The notes: a model not told the origin generated them from the sequence alone. A DNA stretch of 64,000 nt from JAPHTQ01 sp050302275 (GCA_050302275.1 JBNLAT010000005.1:1-64000), one strand, 5' to 3'. Counted from the first letter of the stretch, positions 1 through 9,356 are shown. A program made the numbers and translations.

Positions 1-216
1 GTTGTCCCCTACTATTCGGAACGACTGCCCGGCAATGCCGGTTTCTTGGTAAAACTACTGCCACCGCTTGAAAATTACCCCAGTGGTGATGACATGGCAG
101 ACGCTACCCTGACCAATCAAATTCTCGAGCAGCAGATCCAGCGCGTCCCCGAGCAGTATCTGTGGCTGCACAAACGCTTTAAAACCCGGCCTCTGGGGGA
201 GTCCAGTGTTTACTGA
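1..216 (+). CDS. Lipid A acyltransferase (LpxL/HtrB family), C-terminal fragment
   Basis: The reading frame is open from the first base and ends TGA at 214-216, giving the last 71 residues. The tail carries the segment PEQYLWLHKRFKTRP, the characteristic C-terminal motif of the LpxL/LpxM (HtrB/MsbB) lysophospholipid acyltransferase-like family, which adds secondary acyl chains to Kdo-lipid A at the inner membrane. The catalytic HX4D part lies outside the window, so LpxL and LpxM cannot be told apart. It overlaps the GTG start of waaA by 11 bases, implying co-translation with the next step in lipid A-Kdo assembly. Confidence 0.85.
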   Translation, partial: VVPYYSERLPGNAGFLVKLLPPLENYPSGDDMADATLTNQILEQQIQRVPEQYLWLHKRFKTRPLGESSVY

Positions 217-1468
217 CCGACAGCGGCGCGACCTGTGGCGCTACAACTGGCTACTACGTCTGTTGGCACTGCCCATCACCGTGTACACCGGCTGGCAGGC
301 ACTCAGGCAGAAAGAGAGCGGCTATCTGCGACAGCGGCTGGGATTCTACCGCGAGGCCGAACGACGCAGAGTGCTATGGTTGCATGCCGCCTCGGTCGGC
401 GAGGTCAATGCGGTGCTGCCGCTGATCCTTCAGATACAACAGCAGCAGCCAGAGCAACCGCTACTCCTCACCACCACCACCCCGAGCGGTGCCCGTGCCG
501 CCCGCGCCAAACTCCCCGATAACATAAAACACGCCTATTTCCCCATCGACTGGCAACGGGGCATTCGCAGTTTCCTCGATACCTATCGACCGCGCTGCGC
601 GTTGATGATGGAAACCGAGCTGTGGCCCAATCTCTATAGCGAATGCCGCCAACGCAATATCCCGCTATTGATCGTCAATGGACGCCTCTCGCCACGCACC
701 TCGCGGGTAAAGCCGTGGCTACGTCGGCTCTACACCCTCTGTCTGCAACAGGTCACCGCCATCCTTGCCCGCTCGGAACAGGACCGCGCCAGCTTCATCA
801 CGCTGGGTGCTGAAAAAGAACGTTGCGAGGTGATCGGCAACATTAAATTCTCCTCTGCGCCTAAAGCGGAACGTGTCACCCCGACCGAGTTGGGTCGCCC
901 CTATCTGTTAGCGGCTTCAACCCGCAATGGCGAAGAGCCACTGCTGGTGGATGCCTGGCACCGCTCAGGGGCCGATGACCATCTATTGGTGATCGCGCCG
1001 CGTCATCCGCAACGGCGCGACAAAATTCTCACCGCCCTGCGCGGCGAAACCATCGCGGTGCGTAGTCGTGGCGATGCCATTAGTGCGGAGACCGGGATCT
1101 ACCTGGCCGATACCTTCGGTGAACTACCTGGGCTGATTGCGGGGGCCGAACTGGTCTTCATGGGCGGTTCGCTGGTAGACAAGGGTGGGCAGAATATCCT
1201 GGAGGCCGCCGCGTTGGGCAAGGCGCCGCTGTTCGGGCCGTACATGGATAATTTCCGTACCGAATCGGCGATCCTGACCAATGCGGAAGGTGCTCGACAG
1301 GTGGGAGACAGTGCTGAGCTAGCCGCAGCGATGAATGAGCTATTGGCAGAGCCTGCCCGTTATCAGGAGATGGGGGAGAAGGCAAAAGAAGCGGTGGAGC
1401 AACGACGCGACATGGCTGAACGCTATGCAGTGGCGATTCGCCGTTACTGTGAACCCGCTTCGTCGTAA
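206..1468 (+). CDS. waaA: 3-deoxy-D-manno-octulosonic acid (Kdo) transferase
   Basis: 420-residue GT30 enzyme that transfers Kdo from CMP-Kdo to lipid A at the inner-membrane cytosolic face. Visible motifs are an N-terminal hydrophobic stretch (about 13-28), HAASVGE at about 60-66 (the Glu is the expected catalytic base), TTTTPSG at 89-95, ETELWPNL at 136-143, and the C-terminal donor-site segment GGSLVDKGGQNILEA near 320. Length is normal for the family. The start is GTG, overlapping the preceding acyltransferase. The 3' end overlaps the convergent kdkA by 25 bases. Because a Kdo kinase gene is next door, the enzyme may add only one Kdo, as in Haemophilus; this is inference from context. Confidence 0.96.
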   Translation: MFTDRQRRDLWRYNWLLRLLALPITVYTGWQALRQKESGYLRQRLGFYREAERRRVLWLHAASVGEVNAVLPLILQIQQQQPEQPLLLTTTTPSGARAARAKLPDNIKHAYFPIDWQRGIRSFLDTYRPRCALMMETELWPNLYSECRQRNIPLLIVNGRLSPRTSRVKPWLRRLYTLCLQQVTAILARSEQDRASFITLGAEKERCEVIGNIKFSSAPKAERVTPTELGRPYLLAASTRNGEEPLLVDAWHRSGADDHLLVIAPRHPQRRDKILTALRGETIAVRSRGDAISAETGIYLADTFGELPGLIAGAELVFMGGSLVDKGGQNILEAAALGKAPLFGPYMDNFRTESAILTNAEGARQVGDSAELAAAMNELLAEPARYQEMGEKAKEAVEQRRDMAERYAVAIRRYCEPASS

Positions 1469-2166
1469 CCACGGAGCAGACTCTTCCAGTCCTCGTCATC
1501 GAAGGCAAAACGCAATTCCCTGCGACGGAATTTCTCCAACGAACGCTTCAAGCGAGACAGGTTGGCCTGTTGCCAGCCGCGTGCGGGGCTACGCAACTCG
1601 CCTCGATCGAAGTCGATCAGGGTCACCTTGCCTTGATCATCCAGCAAAATATTGCAGGCATTGAGATCGGCATGATAGACCCCGGCATCGTGAAAACGAC
1701 GCAAACAGGCGCCGATACTTTGCAGCAGTTGCGTCGACAGACGGCCCTTGCTCAGCCAGTTGGCCAACGGTTCAGCCTCGACCACCCGGGTGATGATGTC
1801 ACCGCGATAAAGCAGGCCCGAACGGGATACCCGCGCTGCGACAGGCTGAGGGACAGGCAGACCGCGCTCATACAATGTCTGCAGCAACGTCCATTCCTGC
1901 CAGGGGCGGCTCTTTTCCAGACCCAGCCAGAGATAAGCATCGCGGGAAAATCGCGCCGGTACGCCGCCGCGGTGGTAATGACGCAACGCCAGGGTAGCGT
2001 CGCCATGACTAACGAAGATGGTCGTACCGCGACCCGGTGCCGACTTCACCACCAGACCCTGCCCCTGCCACCAGGACGGGTCGAAAAAACCGTCGTCCAA
2101 CTGGTCGAGGGTATCGGCATCATATAGGATGTCGCTCTTGTCTGTCTGGATACTGTTCGGATTCAT
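1444..2166 (-). CDS. kdkA: 3-deoxy-D-manno-octulosonic acid kinase
   Basis: 240-residue kinase of the KdkA/WaaP (lipopolysaccharide kinase) fold, which phosphorylates Kdo in the LPS inner core using ATP. The protein-kinase-like catalytic loop HADLN is at 165-169 with the following N172, and the metal-binding DFD motif is at 185-187; an Arg/Lys-rich C-terminal tail suits contact with the membrane-bound substrate. Convergent and overlapping with waaA at the 3' end. Its ATG (2164-2166) lies only three bases from the ATG of the divergent heptosyltransferase gene, so the two 5' regions must lie in each other's coding sequence. Full length for the family. Confidence 0.93.
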   Translation of the reverse strand: MNPNSIQTDKSDILYDADTLDQLDDGFFDPSWWQGQGLVVKSAPGRGTTIFVSHGDATLALRHYHRGGVPARFSRDAYLWLGLEKSRPWQEWTLLQTLYERGLPVPQPVAARVSRSGLLYRGDIITRVVEAEPLANWLSKGRLSTQLLQSIGACLRRFHDAGVYHADLNACNILLDDQGKVTLIDFDRGELRSPARGWQQANLSRLKRSLEKFRRRELRFAFDDEDWKSLLRGYDEAGSQ

Positions 2167-2169
2167 ACC

Positions 2170-3246
2170 ATGGCTCTGCCGTTAACCGCGCCACCGAAAA
2201 ACCTGTGCCTGCTGCGTCTGTCGGCCCTTGGCGACATCAGCCATACCCTGCCGATCCTGCGCACTTTGCAGACCGCATGGCCTGAGACGCGCATCACCTG
2301 GATTATCGGCAAACGGGAACATGCTCTGGTCGGTGACATTCCGGGCGTGGACTTTATCATCTTTGACAAGTCGCGGCGATGGGCGGCCTATAAGGATCTC
2401 TTTCGTGCGCTGCGGGGAAAGCGTTTCGACGTCCTGCTGCACATGCAGATGTCGTTACGGGCCAGTCTGGCCAGCCTGCTGATCAGGGCCGATATCCGCC
2501 TCGGTTTCGACCGGGCACGGGCCGGCGATATGCAGTGGTTATTCACCAATCACAAGATTGCAGCGCGCCAAAATCAACATGTCATCGACAGTTTCTTCGG
2601 TTTTACCGAGGCGCTGGGGATCTCACAACGGGAAGTGCACTGGGATATCCCTATCCCCAAAAGCGCCGTTACCTTTGCCGCACAACAACTGGGTAGCCAC
2701 CGCTATCTGGCGATCAGTCCCTGTTCCAGTATGGCCTACCGCAACTGGCACAGTTCAGGCTACGCTGCCGTGGCGGAGTATGCGATTAAACATCACGGAC
2801 TGAAGGTGGTACTGTGTGGAGGGCACTCTGTTCTGGAAAGGCAATATGGCGCTGAAATCCACGCCATGCTCGATCGGGCAGGTTGCAGCAATGGCCTGCT
2901 CAATCTGATCGGCGAGACCGATATCAAGCAATTACTCGCGGTATTGCAACGTAGCGCTTGTCTTCTCAGCCCCGATGCGGGCCCAGCGCACCTGGCGACC
3001 GCTGTCGGCACACCCGTCATCGGGCTTTATGCCTGCACCAATCCGGAGCGCGCAGGTCCTTACCTAAGCAGCGAATTTATTGTGAACCGCTACCCGGAAG
3101 CGATACAGGGTGCCTATGCTAAACTCCCTGAGCAGTTACCCTGGGGGACACGAGTCAAAGACCCAGCTGCGATGGAGCTCATACAGGTAGGCGATGTCAC
3201 CCACGTACTAGACCATTTGCTCGATCGCACCACAGCCAAGAACTAA
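2170..3246 (+). CDS. LPS heptosyltransferase, GT9 family (WaaC-like)
   Basis: 358-residue GT-B glycosyltransferase. The N-terminus LCLLRLSALGDISHTLPIL (12-30) is the acceptor-side signature of ADP-heptose:LPS heptosyltransferases, and DAGPAHLATAVGTP near 275-288 is the donor-binding GT9 motif. It most resembles heptosyltransferase I (WaaC), which adds the first L,D-heptose to Kdo; with waaF and hldE elsewhere in the window this would complete the inner-core pathway. A heptosyltransferase III-type role is the alternative. GGA at 2157-2159 could serve as ribosome site. It is followed after 14 bases by the sulfatase-fold gene, so the two are probably co-transcribed. Confidence 0.85.
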   Translation: MALPLTAPPKNLCLLRLSALGDISHTLPILRTLQTAWPETRITWIIGKREHALVGDIPGVDFIIFDKSRRWAAYKDLFRALRGKRFDVLLHMQMSLRASLASLLIRADIRLGFDRARAGDMQWLFTNHKIAARQNQHVIDSFFGFTEALGISQREVHWDIPIPKSAVTFAAQQLGSHRYLAISPCSSMAYRNWHSSGYAAVAEYAIKHHGLKVVLCGGHSVLERQYGAEIHAMLDRAGCSNGLLNLIGETDIKQLLAVLQRSACLLSPDAGPAHLATAVGTPVIGLYACTNPERAGPYLSSEFIVNRYPEAIQGAYAKLPEQLPWGTRVKDPAAMELIQVGDVTHVLDHLLDRTTAKN

Positions 3247-3260
3247 GTTTTCAGGTATCC

Positions 3261-5207
3261 ATGATGTTATCCAATCTGCGTTTTTTCCTCCTGCCGATGT
3301 TGCAGTTGCTGCTCATCGCCGTCACTGAACGAGTTGTCTTTGTCGTCTACTACCACGACAGCCACTTTACCAACCTGTCAGCGGGGGATATTTTTCATGC
3401 GCTGGTTTGGGGGATTCGTTTCGATCTGGCTATTGCCGCTGCATTCACCTTCTTTGCCTGTCTGATCGCCTACCTGCTACACCGTCTGGCGCGTATCCGC
3501 CTGGTTACGGGTCTGCGCCATGCCACCTTTCTTTTCGCGGTACTGCTACTTATTCTGCATGGAGCAGACATCATTTACTACGATGAAGCGGGCCGGCATC
3601 TCGGCTATGAGGTAAAAGAGGGATTGAGTTCGGCAACGGAACTGGTGGTCATGGCGGCTACTGTGCACGCCAAAATGTTCTACTTCCAGCTGTTCCTGCT
3701 GCTCCCGGTACTGCTGTTCAATAACTTCCTGTTTCACCGCGGCAACCCGCTCTACGACGATGCCCCGTATCTGCAAAAAACCACCCATCCGCTACACACT
3801 GAACTGGCGCTGCTGATCCTGTTGCCGATTTGTGTGCTCATGGTCAGGGGCGGCATTGCTGGTGTCCCACTTGAGCCGCTGCATGCACAGGAGATCGGCG
3901 ACAGCCAAGAAGCCAGTATCGCCCTCAACGGACCCTACAATGCGATCTTCTCCGTGGTAACCCCGTACTCGATCACCCCGGTCCTGTCTGGTAAACCCAC
4001 TGCTGGAGGGAAAAAACTGGTACGCCAGATCTACACAGGATACCCGACCGAGGAAATTTGGGGGCGTGAATTTCACTACAACGTGGTGATGATCATGCTG
4101 GAGAGCTGGTCCGGCGCCTATATGCAATCCTACGGTTACGACAAGCCGACCACCCCGTTCTTTGACGACCTGAGAAAACGTTCCCTGACTACACTTGCCA
4201 CCATGGCAGGCGGGCATCGCACCACTGAAGGCATCTTCTCTACCATGTGCTCGTGGCAGAATCCGCTGGGGCAGACCGTGGCACAGAGCCAATTGCAGAA
4301 TTATGCCTACCGTTGCCTGCCGCAGATCCTTAATGAGCGCGGCTATCACACTGCTTTCTTCCAGGGCACTCTGCGCAACACCAGCGGTACAGGCGCCTTT
4401 GCCCAATTGCTCGGCTTCAAGCATAGCTATGGCAAGGAAGATGTAGATGACTACCAATACCCGCACAACAGCTGGGGACTGCAGGACCCCGACCTGTATC
4501 GCTACGTGTTGAAGCAGATCAAGCAGATGCCGCAGCCATTCTTCGTCGGTATCAATACCAATTCGACCCATTCCAGTGAACTACCACCAGCTGTCGATCC
4601 GCAGTTCGAAGGTAACGATCCCGAGTCAACCTATCTGAACGTATTGCGTTTCTCCGACGAGGCATTGAAAAGCTTCATGCTAAGCTTCGCCAACTACCCT
4701 GAGCTGGGGAACACCGTCTTCGTATTAGTTGCAGACCACGCGGGACGCTCACGGACAGATAACTCACTGGACGGGACATTCAACAAATATATGATCCCGT
4801 TTCTGATCTACGCACCGAATATCATCAAACCACACCAACTTGATATGGTCAGTAGCCAGCGGGACATTGCACCAACCCTGCTTTACACCATGAATATCGA
4901 CGGCAAGGCACCGTTTACCGGCATGGCATTACAGGATGCTGGCGGGATACATGCAGCCGATTACTACCATAACGGCAGACTGGGCTGGATTGAGGGACAA
5001 ACTGGTATCGAATTCAGCATCGAAGAACCGAAGAAGATGAACTGTTTCTCCCTAACAAAAACACCGTTTAAACTACAAACCGCCGAGTGTGGCAAAAAAC
5101 AGGAACAGCAGCGGCTGCGCGCTATGGCTTTTACCCACATCAATCAAACACTCTTGTTTGATGGCAATATCGATACATTCCGTGAATTATTACCGAAAGT
5201 AGAATGA
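3261..5207 (+). CDS. LtaS/OpgB-like membrane phosphoglycerol or phosphoethanolamine transferase (sulfatase fold)
   Basis: 648-residue inner-membrane protein. About five hydrophobic segments fill residues 5-215, followed by a periplasmic alkaline-phosphatase/sulfatase domain from about 270. The domain starts NVVMIMLESW, has the presumed Thr nucleophile in GGHRTTEGIF (about 315-324) and the metal-binding VADHAGR near 490. This is the architecture of LtaS, OpgB/MdoB and related transferases that move phosphoglycerol or similar groups from phospholipid to glycans. Lying behind a heptosyltransferase, it probably decorates LPS core or another periplasmic glycan. The donated group cannot be read from sequence. 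The start is ATG-ATG with a weak ribosome site (AGG at 3254-3256). Confidence 0.82.
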   Translation: MMLSNLRFFLLPMLQLLLIAVTERVVFVVYYHDSHFTNLSAGDIFHALVWGIRFDLAIAAAFTFFACLIAYLLHRLARIRLVTGLRHATFLFAVLLLILHGADIIYYDEAGRHLGYEVKEGLSSATELVVMAATVHAKMFYFQLFLLLPVLLFNNFLFHRGNPLYDDAPYLQKTTHPLHTELALLILLPICVLMVRGGIAGVPLEPLHAQEIGDSQEASIALNGPYNAIFSVVTPYSITPVLSGKPTAGGKKLVRQIYTGYPTEEIWGREFHYNVVMIMLESWSGAYMQSYGYDKPTTPFFDDLRKRSLTTLATMAGGHRTTEGIFSTMCSWQNPLGQTVAQSQLQNYAYRCLPQILNERGYHTAFFQGTLRNTSGTGAFAQLLGFKHSYGKEDVDDYQYPHNSWGLQDPDLYRYVLKQIKQMPQPFFVGINTNSTHSSELPPAVDPQFEGNDPESTYLNVLRFSDEALKSFMLSFANYPELGNTVFVLVADHAGRSRTDNSLDGTFNKYMIPFLIYAPNIIKPHQLDMVSSQRDIAPTLLYTMNIDGKAPFTGMALQDAGGIHAADYYHNGRLGWIEGQTGIEFSIEEPKKMNCFSLTKTPFKLQTAECGKKQEQQRLRAMAFTHINQTLLFDGNIDTFRELLPKVE

Positions 5208-5256
5208 TAACAGCAGAACTTAGTAAACATCAGAAATCAACTAACTACAAAATACT

Positions 5257-5928
5257 ATGGCCTCTCAAGAAGAACGAACCATAAAAAAAATACTTAGCCA
5301 CGTGGACCGAGAAAGCAAGGTGCTGGATATCGGTTGTGGGCTTGGAAATAAGATAAGGTTCTTCCAGGCACTTGGTTTCAGAAACCTGACAGGCGTGGAA
5401 AAGAATGAAAAGCTCGTCCAGGCCTGCGTAGCAAGCGGACTAAACGTCTATACTCCTGAGCAATTCAACGAACACCACAGCAACGAACAGTACGACCTGT
5501 TGCTATTTTCCCATATCATCGAGCATTTCCAATACCAGGATCTAAAAAGCTTTTTGGAAACATATTTCAAACTCCTCAAACCGGGTGGACATATACTAAT
5601 TCTCACACCTGTTATGAATAGCGACTTTTTCGATGATTTCGACCACGTAAAGCCCTATGGCACCAGAGGATTGCTTCAGGTATTCAGCAATATAGAAACA
5701 CAGGTCCAATTTTATGCTGACCAAAGCCTGACATTAGTTGACATCCATTATGTCAAGCTGGCCTTTGCCCTTAAATACTTCCGTGCCCTGACACTGCGAA
5801 CCTCGCTTTATATCTTTCCACGTTTGGTTAACAGGTTGTCACACCTTGCCTACCGCTTGTCATTCAGGACTTTTGGAAGAACAGTATCCTGGGTTGGGCT
5901 GTTCAGGCTTGAAGATAAGAAACGATAG
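5257..5928 (+). CDS. Class I SAM-dependent methyltransferase
   Basis: 223 residues. Motif I VLDIGCGLGN at 22-31, the acidic residue of motif II in GVEKNEK, and a post-motif FSHIIEHF near 86-93 place it in the Methyltransf_11/23 Rossmann group. The C-terminal third is basic and partly hydrophobic, suggesting membrane proximity. Substrate unknown; position inside a glycosyltransferase cluster suggests methylation of a sugar or a lipid-linked glycan. Base composition is clearly AT-richer than waaA or hldE on either side, consistent with an acquired glycan island. The start is not well fixed: no strong ribosome site is seen before ATG 5257. Confidence 0.75.
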   Translation: MASQEERTIKKILSHVDRESKVLDIGCGLGNKIRFFQALGFRNLTGVEKNEKLVQACVASGLNVYTPEQFNEHHSNEQYDLLLFSHIIEHFQYQDLKSFLETYFKLLKPGGHILILTPVMNSDFFDDFDHVKPYGTRGLLQVFSNIETQVQFYADQSLTLVDIHYVKLAFALKYFRALTLRTSLYIFPRLVNRLSHLAYRLSFRTFGRTVSWVGLFRLEDKKR

Positions 5929-5935
5929 ACTTGAG

Positions 5936-6943
5936 TTACATCTGGACTATTTTCCGTTCCTGTATAGTTTGAAGGAAGTACTCGGCTCGATGTAGATGAG
6001 TGTGGAAACGTAACAGGTGCTGGTGTGCCGCTTTTGCCATTTCCTCACGCTCCTGCTCATTTTTCAGATAATAATCAAGCATGGGAATGAAATCACTTAA
6101 ATCATCTTTGCAAAACGCAACATGTTCACCATGTGCAAAATTATTGGGAATAACTATGCCAGGGTGCTGACTCAGCATGAATGCGTTTACCCCGGGTATC
6201 TCCCAATAACGCAGCGTATCCCAACCACCACCGCGAAAATTACAGGCGATCTTGCTAGCTGAAAGTTCTTTGAGATAGTTAAGCCCTTTGCGGCGATATG
6301 TACGAAATTTCTGCCCGAGCACAGATCCATTTTCCACACAGTCATAACGCCCTTGAAGAAGCTCTAATGCCTGAGTACGAATGGGATGTGATTCCACACA
6401 CCAGAGTGTCACCTGATAACGCTTTTTTTCTGCAGTGACCCCAAGCTGGGGTTTATATCCCATGGGTAGAGGAAAAACATTTTCCGGGTAATCCTTATTG
6501 ACCAGATACTCCCGCTTGAAAATGAGTGCCGGCCGACGAGCATTAAAGACATCCTGATAAAGGTGCTCGAAATGCATCCTCGTCGCATCACCACCAACCT
6601 CTGGCCAATCACCGCCATCCACATAAACCAGCGGAATACCTTTTGGTAACAGTGGCTCAATTTGCAGAAATGTTTCAAATGCATCGTGTTTGGTCGAACC
6701 CAGCACTACCAGTTCTGGAGCAAATTGGCTCAAACGCCTGCGCTCATGCCATTTGTCACGTACATATGCCCATGGCGTTCGGCTTAATCCCATATTTCTG
6801 GGGTAACCCTTGCGAGGCAGGTAGTACAGTGAGTTCACTGGATAAGACAATACAGCATCCGACCCGAGCAATTCGGTTAATCCGGCAAACAGCTGATCCT
6901 GAACGTAATCTGCCTTTAAACTATTGATGAATAAGATGCGCAC
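5936..6943 (-). CDS. Glycosyltransferase-like protein (GT1/CgeB-like), capsule or LPS locus
   Basis: About 335 residues if started at GTG 6943, which gives an N-terminus MRILFINSLKADYVQ and has AGGA five bases upstream; the frame stays open to ATG 7015 but that longer N-terminus lacks a ribosome site and looks unlike the fold. The protein has the GT-B look: an early beta-strand with RILFINS, a mid region with LPLMGYKPQ, then a C-terminal domain with GGGWDTLRYWEIPG and GEHVAFCKD, resembling the DUF3880/CgeB-type glycosyltransferase C-domain that ends in a short DYYL helix. Substrate unknown. Convergent with the methyltransferase, divergent from ugd, and AT-rich like its neighbours. Confidence 0.65.
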   Translation of the reverse strand: MRILFINSLKADYVQDQLFAGLTELLGSDAVLSYPVNSLYYLPRKGYPRNMGLSRTPWAYVRDKWHERRRLSQFAPELVVLGSTKHDAFETFLQIEPLLPKGIPLVYVDGGDWPEVGGDATRMHFEHLYQDVFNARRPALIFKREYLVNKDYPENVFPLPMGYKPQLGVTAEKKRYQVTLWCVESHPIRTQALELLQGRYDCVENGSVLGQKFRTYRRKGLNYLKELSASKIACNFRGGGWDTLRYWEIPGVNAFMLSQHPGIVIPNNFAHGEHVAFCKDDLSDFIPMLDYYLKNEQEREEMAKAAHQHLLRFHTHLHRAEYFLQTIQERKIVQM

Positions 6944-7022
6944 GCTAGTCCTGAGCCTCATAAAATCACTGAGAATAGTAGCAGAATTGCATTGAGATAG
7001 GCACAAACAATCCATAAAATGG

Positions 7023-7038
7023 GCCTCTGTTTTGAGGC
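7023..7038 (+). other. Small inverted repeat in the ugd leader
   Basis: GCCTC-N6-GAGGC lies about 20-35 bases before the chosen ugd start, in the gap between divergent genes. It could fold in the mRNA leader or be a protein-binding site; nothing in the sequence decides which. Confidence 0.3.
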
Positions 7039-7058
7039 TAACCCACTGGGGATTTGCA

Positions 7059-8405
7059 ATGAAGATTACTGTCGTTGGAACGGGCTATGTAGGGCTGGTC
7101 ACCGGCACCTGTTTTGCTGAAATGGGGAATACGGTCACCTGCGTCGATATTGATAAATCGAAGATCGACGGCCTGAAGAACGGTAAATTGCCGATCTACG
7201 AGCCTGGTCTTGAGGAGATGGTTCTGGAAAATGCCCGCGAAGGGCGCCTGCGCTTCACCACCTCAATCAAGGAGGCCGTGGCCGATGCAGATGTCCACTT
7301 CATTGCCGTTGGTACCCCACCAGGCGAAGACGGTTCCGCAGACCTGCAATATGTGCTGGCTGTAGCAAAGGAGCTGGGCCAGCACATGCAGGCAAGCTAC
7401 AACGTGGTAGTAGACAAGTCCACTGTCCCGGTTGGTACTGCTGACAAGGTTCGTGCTGCCGTTCAGGCCGAATTGGATGCCCGTGGCAGCAACATCCAGT
7501 TCGATGTGGTCAGCAATCCTGAATTCCTCAAGGAAGGTGCTGCCATAGATGACTTCATGCGTCCAGATCGTGTCGTCGTTGGCATATCCGATGATCGCTC
7601 AGGCAAAATCATGCACGACCTCTACGCCCCCTTCACCCGCAACCATGATCGTATCTTGATCATGGGGGTTCGTGATGCAGAGATGACCAAGTACGCTGCC
7701 AACGCTATGCTTGCCACCAAAATCTCTTTCATGAACGAGATCGCGGTCTTGTGCGAGAAACTTAATGTCGACGTCGAGAATGTACGCCTTGGTATCGGCT
7801 CAGATGAACGCATCGGTTACCACTTCATCTATCCTGGCTGCGGTTATGGTGGTTCCTGCTTCCCTAAGGATGTCAAAGCGCTGCTCCGTATGGCTGATGA
7901 AAATGATATGGATGCGATGGTCCTGGATGCGGTTGAGCGACGTAACGATCTACAGAAACACCGCCTGTTCGAGAAGGTCACCGCCAAATTTGGTAATGAC
8001 CTCTCAGGACTGACTTTCGCACTCTGGGGACTTGCATTCAAACCGGGCACCGACGATATGCGTGAAGCCCCTTCATTGGTGTTAATTCGTGAACTAATCG
8101 CAGCAGGAGCACGTGTGCAAGCTCATGACCCTGTGGCTTTAGAAACCGCGCGACATGAAATGAACGCATCCTGGCTGGAGGAAGGAAAAATCAGTTTCTT
8201 CGAACATCAATATGATGTTCTCGAAGGCGCTGATGCAATGGTGTTGGTGACAGAATGGAAGCCATTCCGTAAACCCGATTTCGGGCGCATAGCTGACGCT
8301 CTTAAGTCCAAGATCATCTTCGATGGTCGTAACCAGTATAATCCACGCGAAATGTTCGAACTGGGTTTCGATTACACCGGTATCGGCCGCAGCTACAAAG
8401 GATAA
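7059..8405 (+). CDS. ugd: UDP-glucose 6-dehydrogenase
   Basis: 448-residue NAD-dependent enzyme that oxidises UDP-glucose twice to UDP-glucuronate. The start ATG 7059 gives MKITVVGTGYVGLVTG, the Rossmann GxGxxG right at the N-terminus; GGGG precedes it at 7048-7051. An in-frame ATG at 7032 would add nine residues with no support. Other motifs: VGTPPGEDG about 83-91, DKSTVPVGT near 122, the catalytic Cys in GCGYGGSCFPKD near 260-271, and LAFKPGTDDMRE near 330. The next gene begins three bases after the stop and encodes UDP-glucuronate decarboxylase, so the pair makes UDP-xylose. Confidence 0.96.
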   Translation: MKITVVGTGYVGLVTGTCFAEMGNTVTCVDIDKSKIDGLKNGKLPIYEPGLEEMVLENAREGRLRFTTSIKEAVADADVHFIAVGTPPGEDGSADLQYVLAVAKELGQHMQASYNVVVDKSTVPVGTADKVRAAVQAELDARGSNIQFDVVSNPEFLKEGAAIDDFMRPDRVVVGISDDRSGKIMHDLYAPFTRNHDRILIMGVRDAEMTKYAANAMLATKISFMNEIAVLCEKLNVDVENVRLGIGSDERIGYHFIYPGCGYGGSCFPKDVKALLRMADENDMDAMVLDAVERRNDLQKHRLFEKVTAKFGNDLSGLTFALWGLAFKPGTDDMREAPSLVLIRELIAAGARVQAHDPVALETARHEMNASWLEEGKISFFEHQYDVLEGADAMVLVTEWKPFRKPDFGRIADALKSKIIFDGRNQYNPREMFELGFDYTGIGRSYKG

Positions 8406-8408
8406 ATC

Positions 8409-9356
8409 ATGCACCTACGTAAAAGAATCTTGGTTACAGGTGGCGCCGGTTTTCTCGGTTCGCATCTGTGTGAACGCCTAATTGGCGAAGGTCATGATGT
8501 AATATGTCTGGATAACTTCTTTACCGGAACCAAGGATAACATCAGTCATCTTCTCGACGATCACCATTTTGAGTTAGTACGACACGACGTCACTTTCCCT
8601 CTCTACGTAGAGGTTGACGAGATATACAACCTGGCCTGCCCCGCCTCGCCGATTCATTATCAACATGATCCGGTACAAACCACCAAGACTTCAGTACATG
8701 GCGCGATCAATATGCTGGGTTTAGCCAAGCGTACTAGAGCAAAAATCCTGCAGGCATCTACCTCTGAAGTATATGGTGATCCACAGGTACATCCTCAAAC
8801 AGAGGAGTACTGGGGGCATGTCAATCCGATCGGTTATCGATCGTGTTACGACGAAGGCAAGCGTTGCGCAGAAACTCTCTTCTTCGATTATCACCGTCAA
8901 CACAATCTGCGTATCAAGGTCGCACGACTGTTCAATACCTATGGCCCTCGTATGCATCCCAACGATGGTCGTGTTGTTTCAAACTTCATCATGCAGGCAT
9001 TACAAAACAAACCTATAACAATTTATGGTGACGGAAGTCAGACTCGATCGTTCTGCTATGTCGATGATCTGGTTGATGTGCTCATTCGCCTAATGAATTC
9101 AAGTGATGAGATTACCGGTCCGATCAATACTGGAAATCCGGGAGAATTCACCATTCTGGAACTGGCAGAGAAGGTCATTGCACTAACAGGGTCAAAATCC
9201 AAGATCGAGCAACTGCCGTTACCTCATGATGACCCACAGCAACGCCAGCCAGACATCACAAAAGCCAGAGAACTGTTAAATTGGGAGCCGACGACCCGAC
9301 TCGATGAAGGTCTTAAAAAGACTATTCCATACTTTGCTTCTTTGCTCGAGATATAA
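8409..9356 (+). CDS. UDP-glucuronate decarboxylase (UDP-xylose synthase), SDR family
   Basis: 315-residue extended short-chain dehydrogenase. The NAD site GGAGFLGSH is at 11-19, the early signature LDNFFTGTKDNI at 35-46, ACPASPIHYQ near 78, the Ser of STSEVYGDP near 117, and the catalytic YxxxK in SCYDEGKR near 144-151. The CPASP and YDEGKR forms are typical of UDP-xylose synthases rather than general epimerases. It converts UDP-glucuronate (made by the preceding ugd) to UDP-xylose in the cytosol. It follows ugd by three bases, and a GT2 gene follows after 21, forming one operon. A dTDP-glucose dehydratase is less likely given these motifs. Confidence 0.9.
   Translation: MHLRKRILVTGGAGFLGSHLCERLIGEGHDVICLDNFFTGTKDNISHLLDDHHFELVRHDVTFPLYVEVDEIYNLACPASPIHYQHDPVQTTKTSVHGAINMLGLAKRTRAKILQASTSEVYGDPQVHPQTEEYWGHVNPIGYRSCYDEGKRCAETLFFDYHRQHNLRIKVARLFNTYGPRMHPNDGRVVSNFIMQALQNKPITIYGDGSQTRSFCYVDDLVDVLIRLMNSSDEITGPINTGNPGEFTILELAEKVIALTGSKSKIEQLPLPHDDPQQRQPDITKARELLNWEPTTRLDEGLKKTIPYFASLLEI

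Noticed and set aside
3792..4571. 259-residue antisense frame opposite the LtaS/OpgB-like gene
   Set aside because: Shadow of a confident gene; no family match or start signal.
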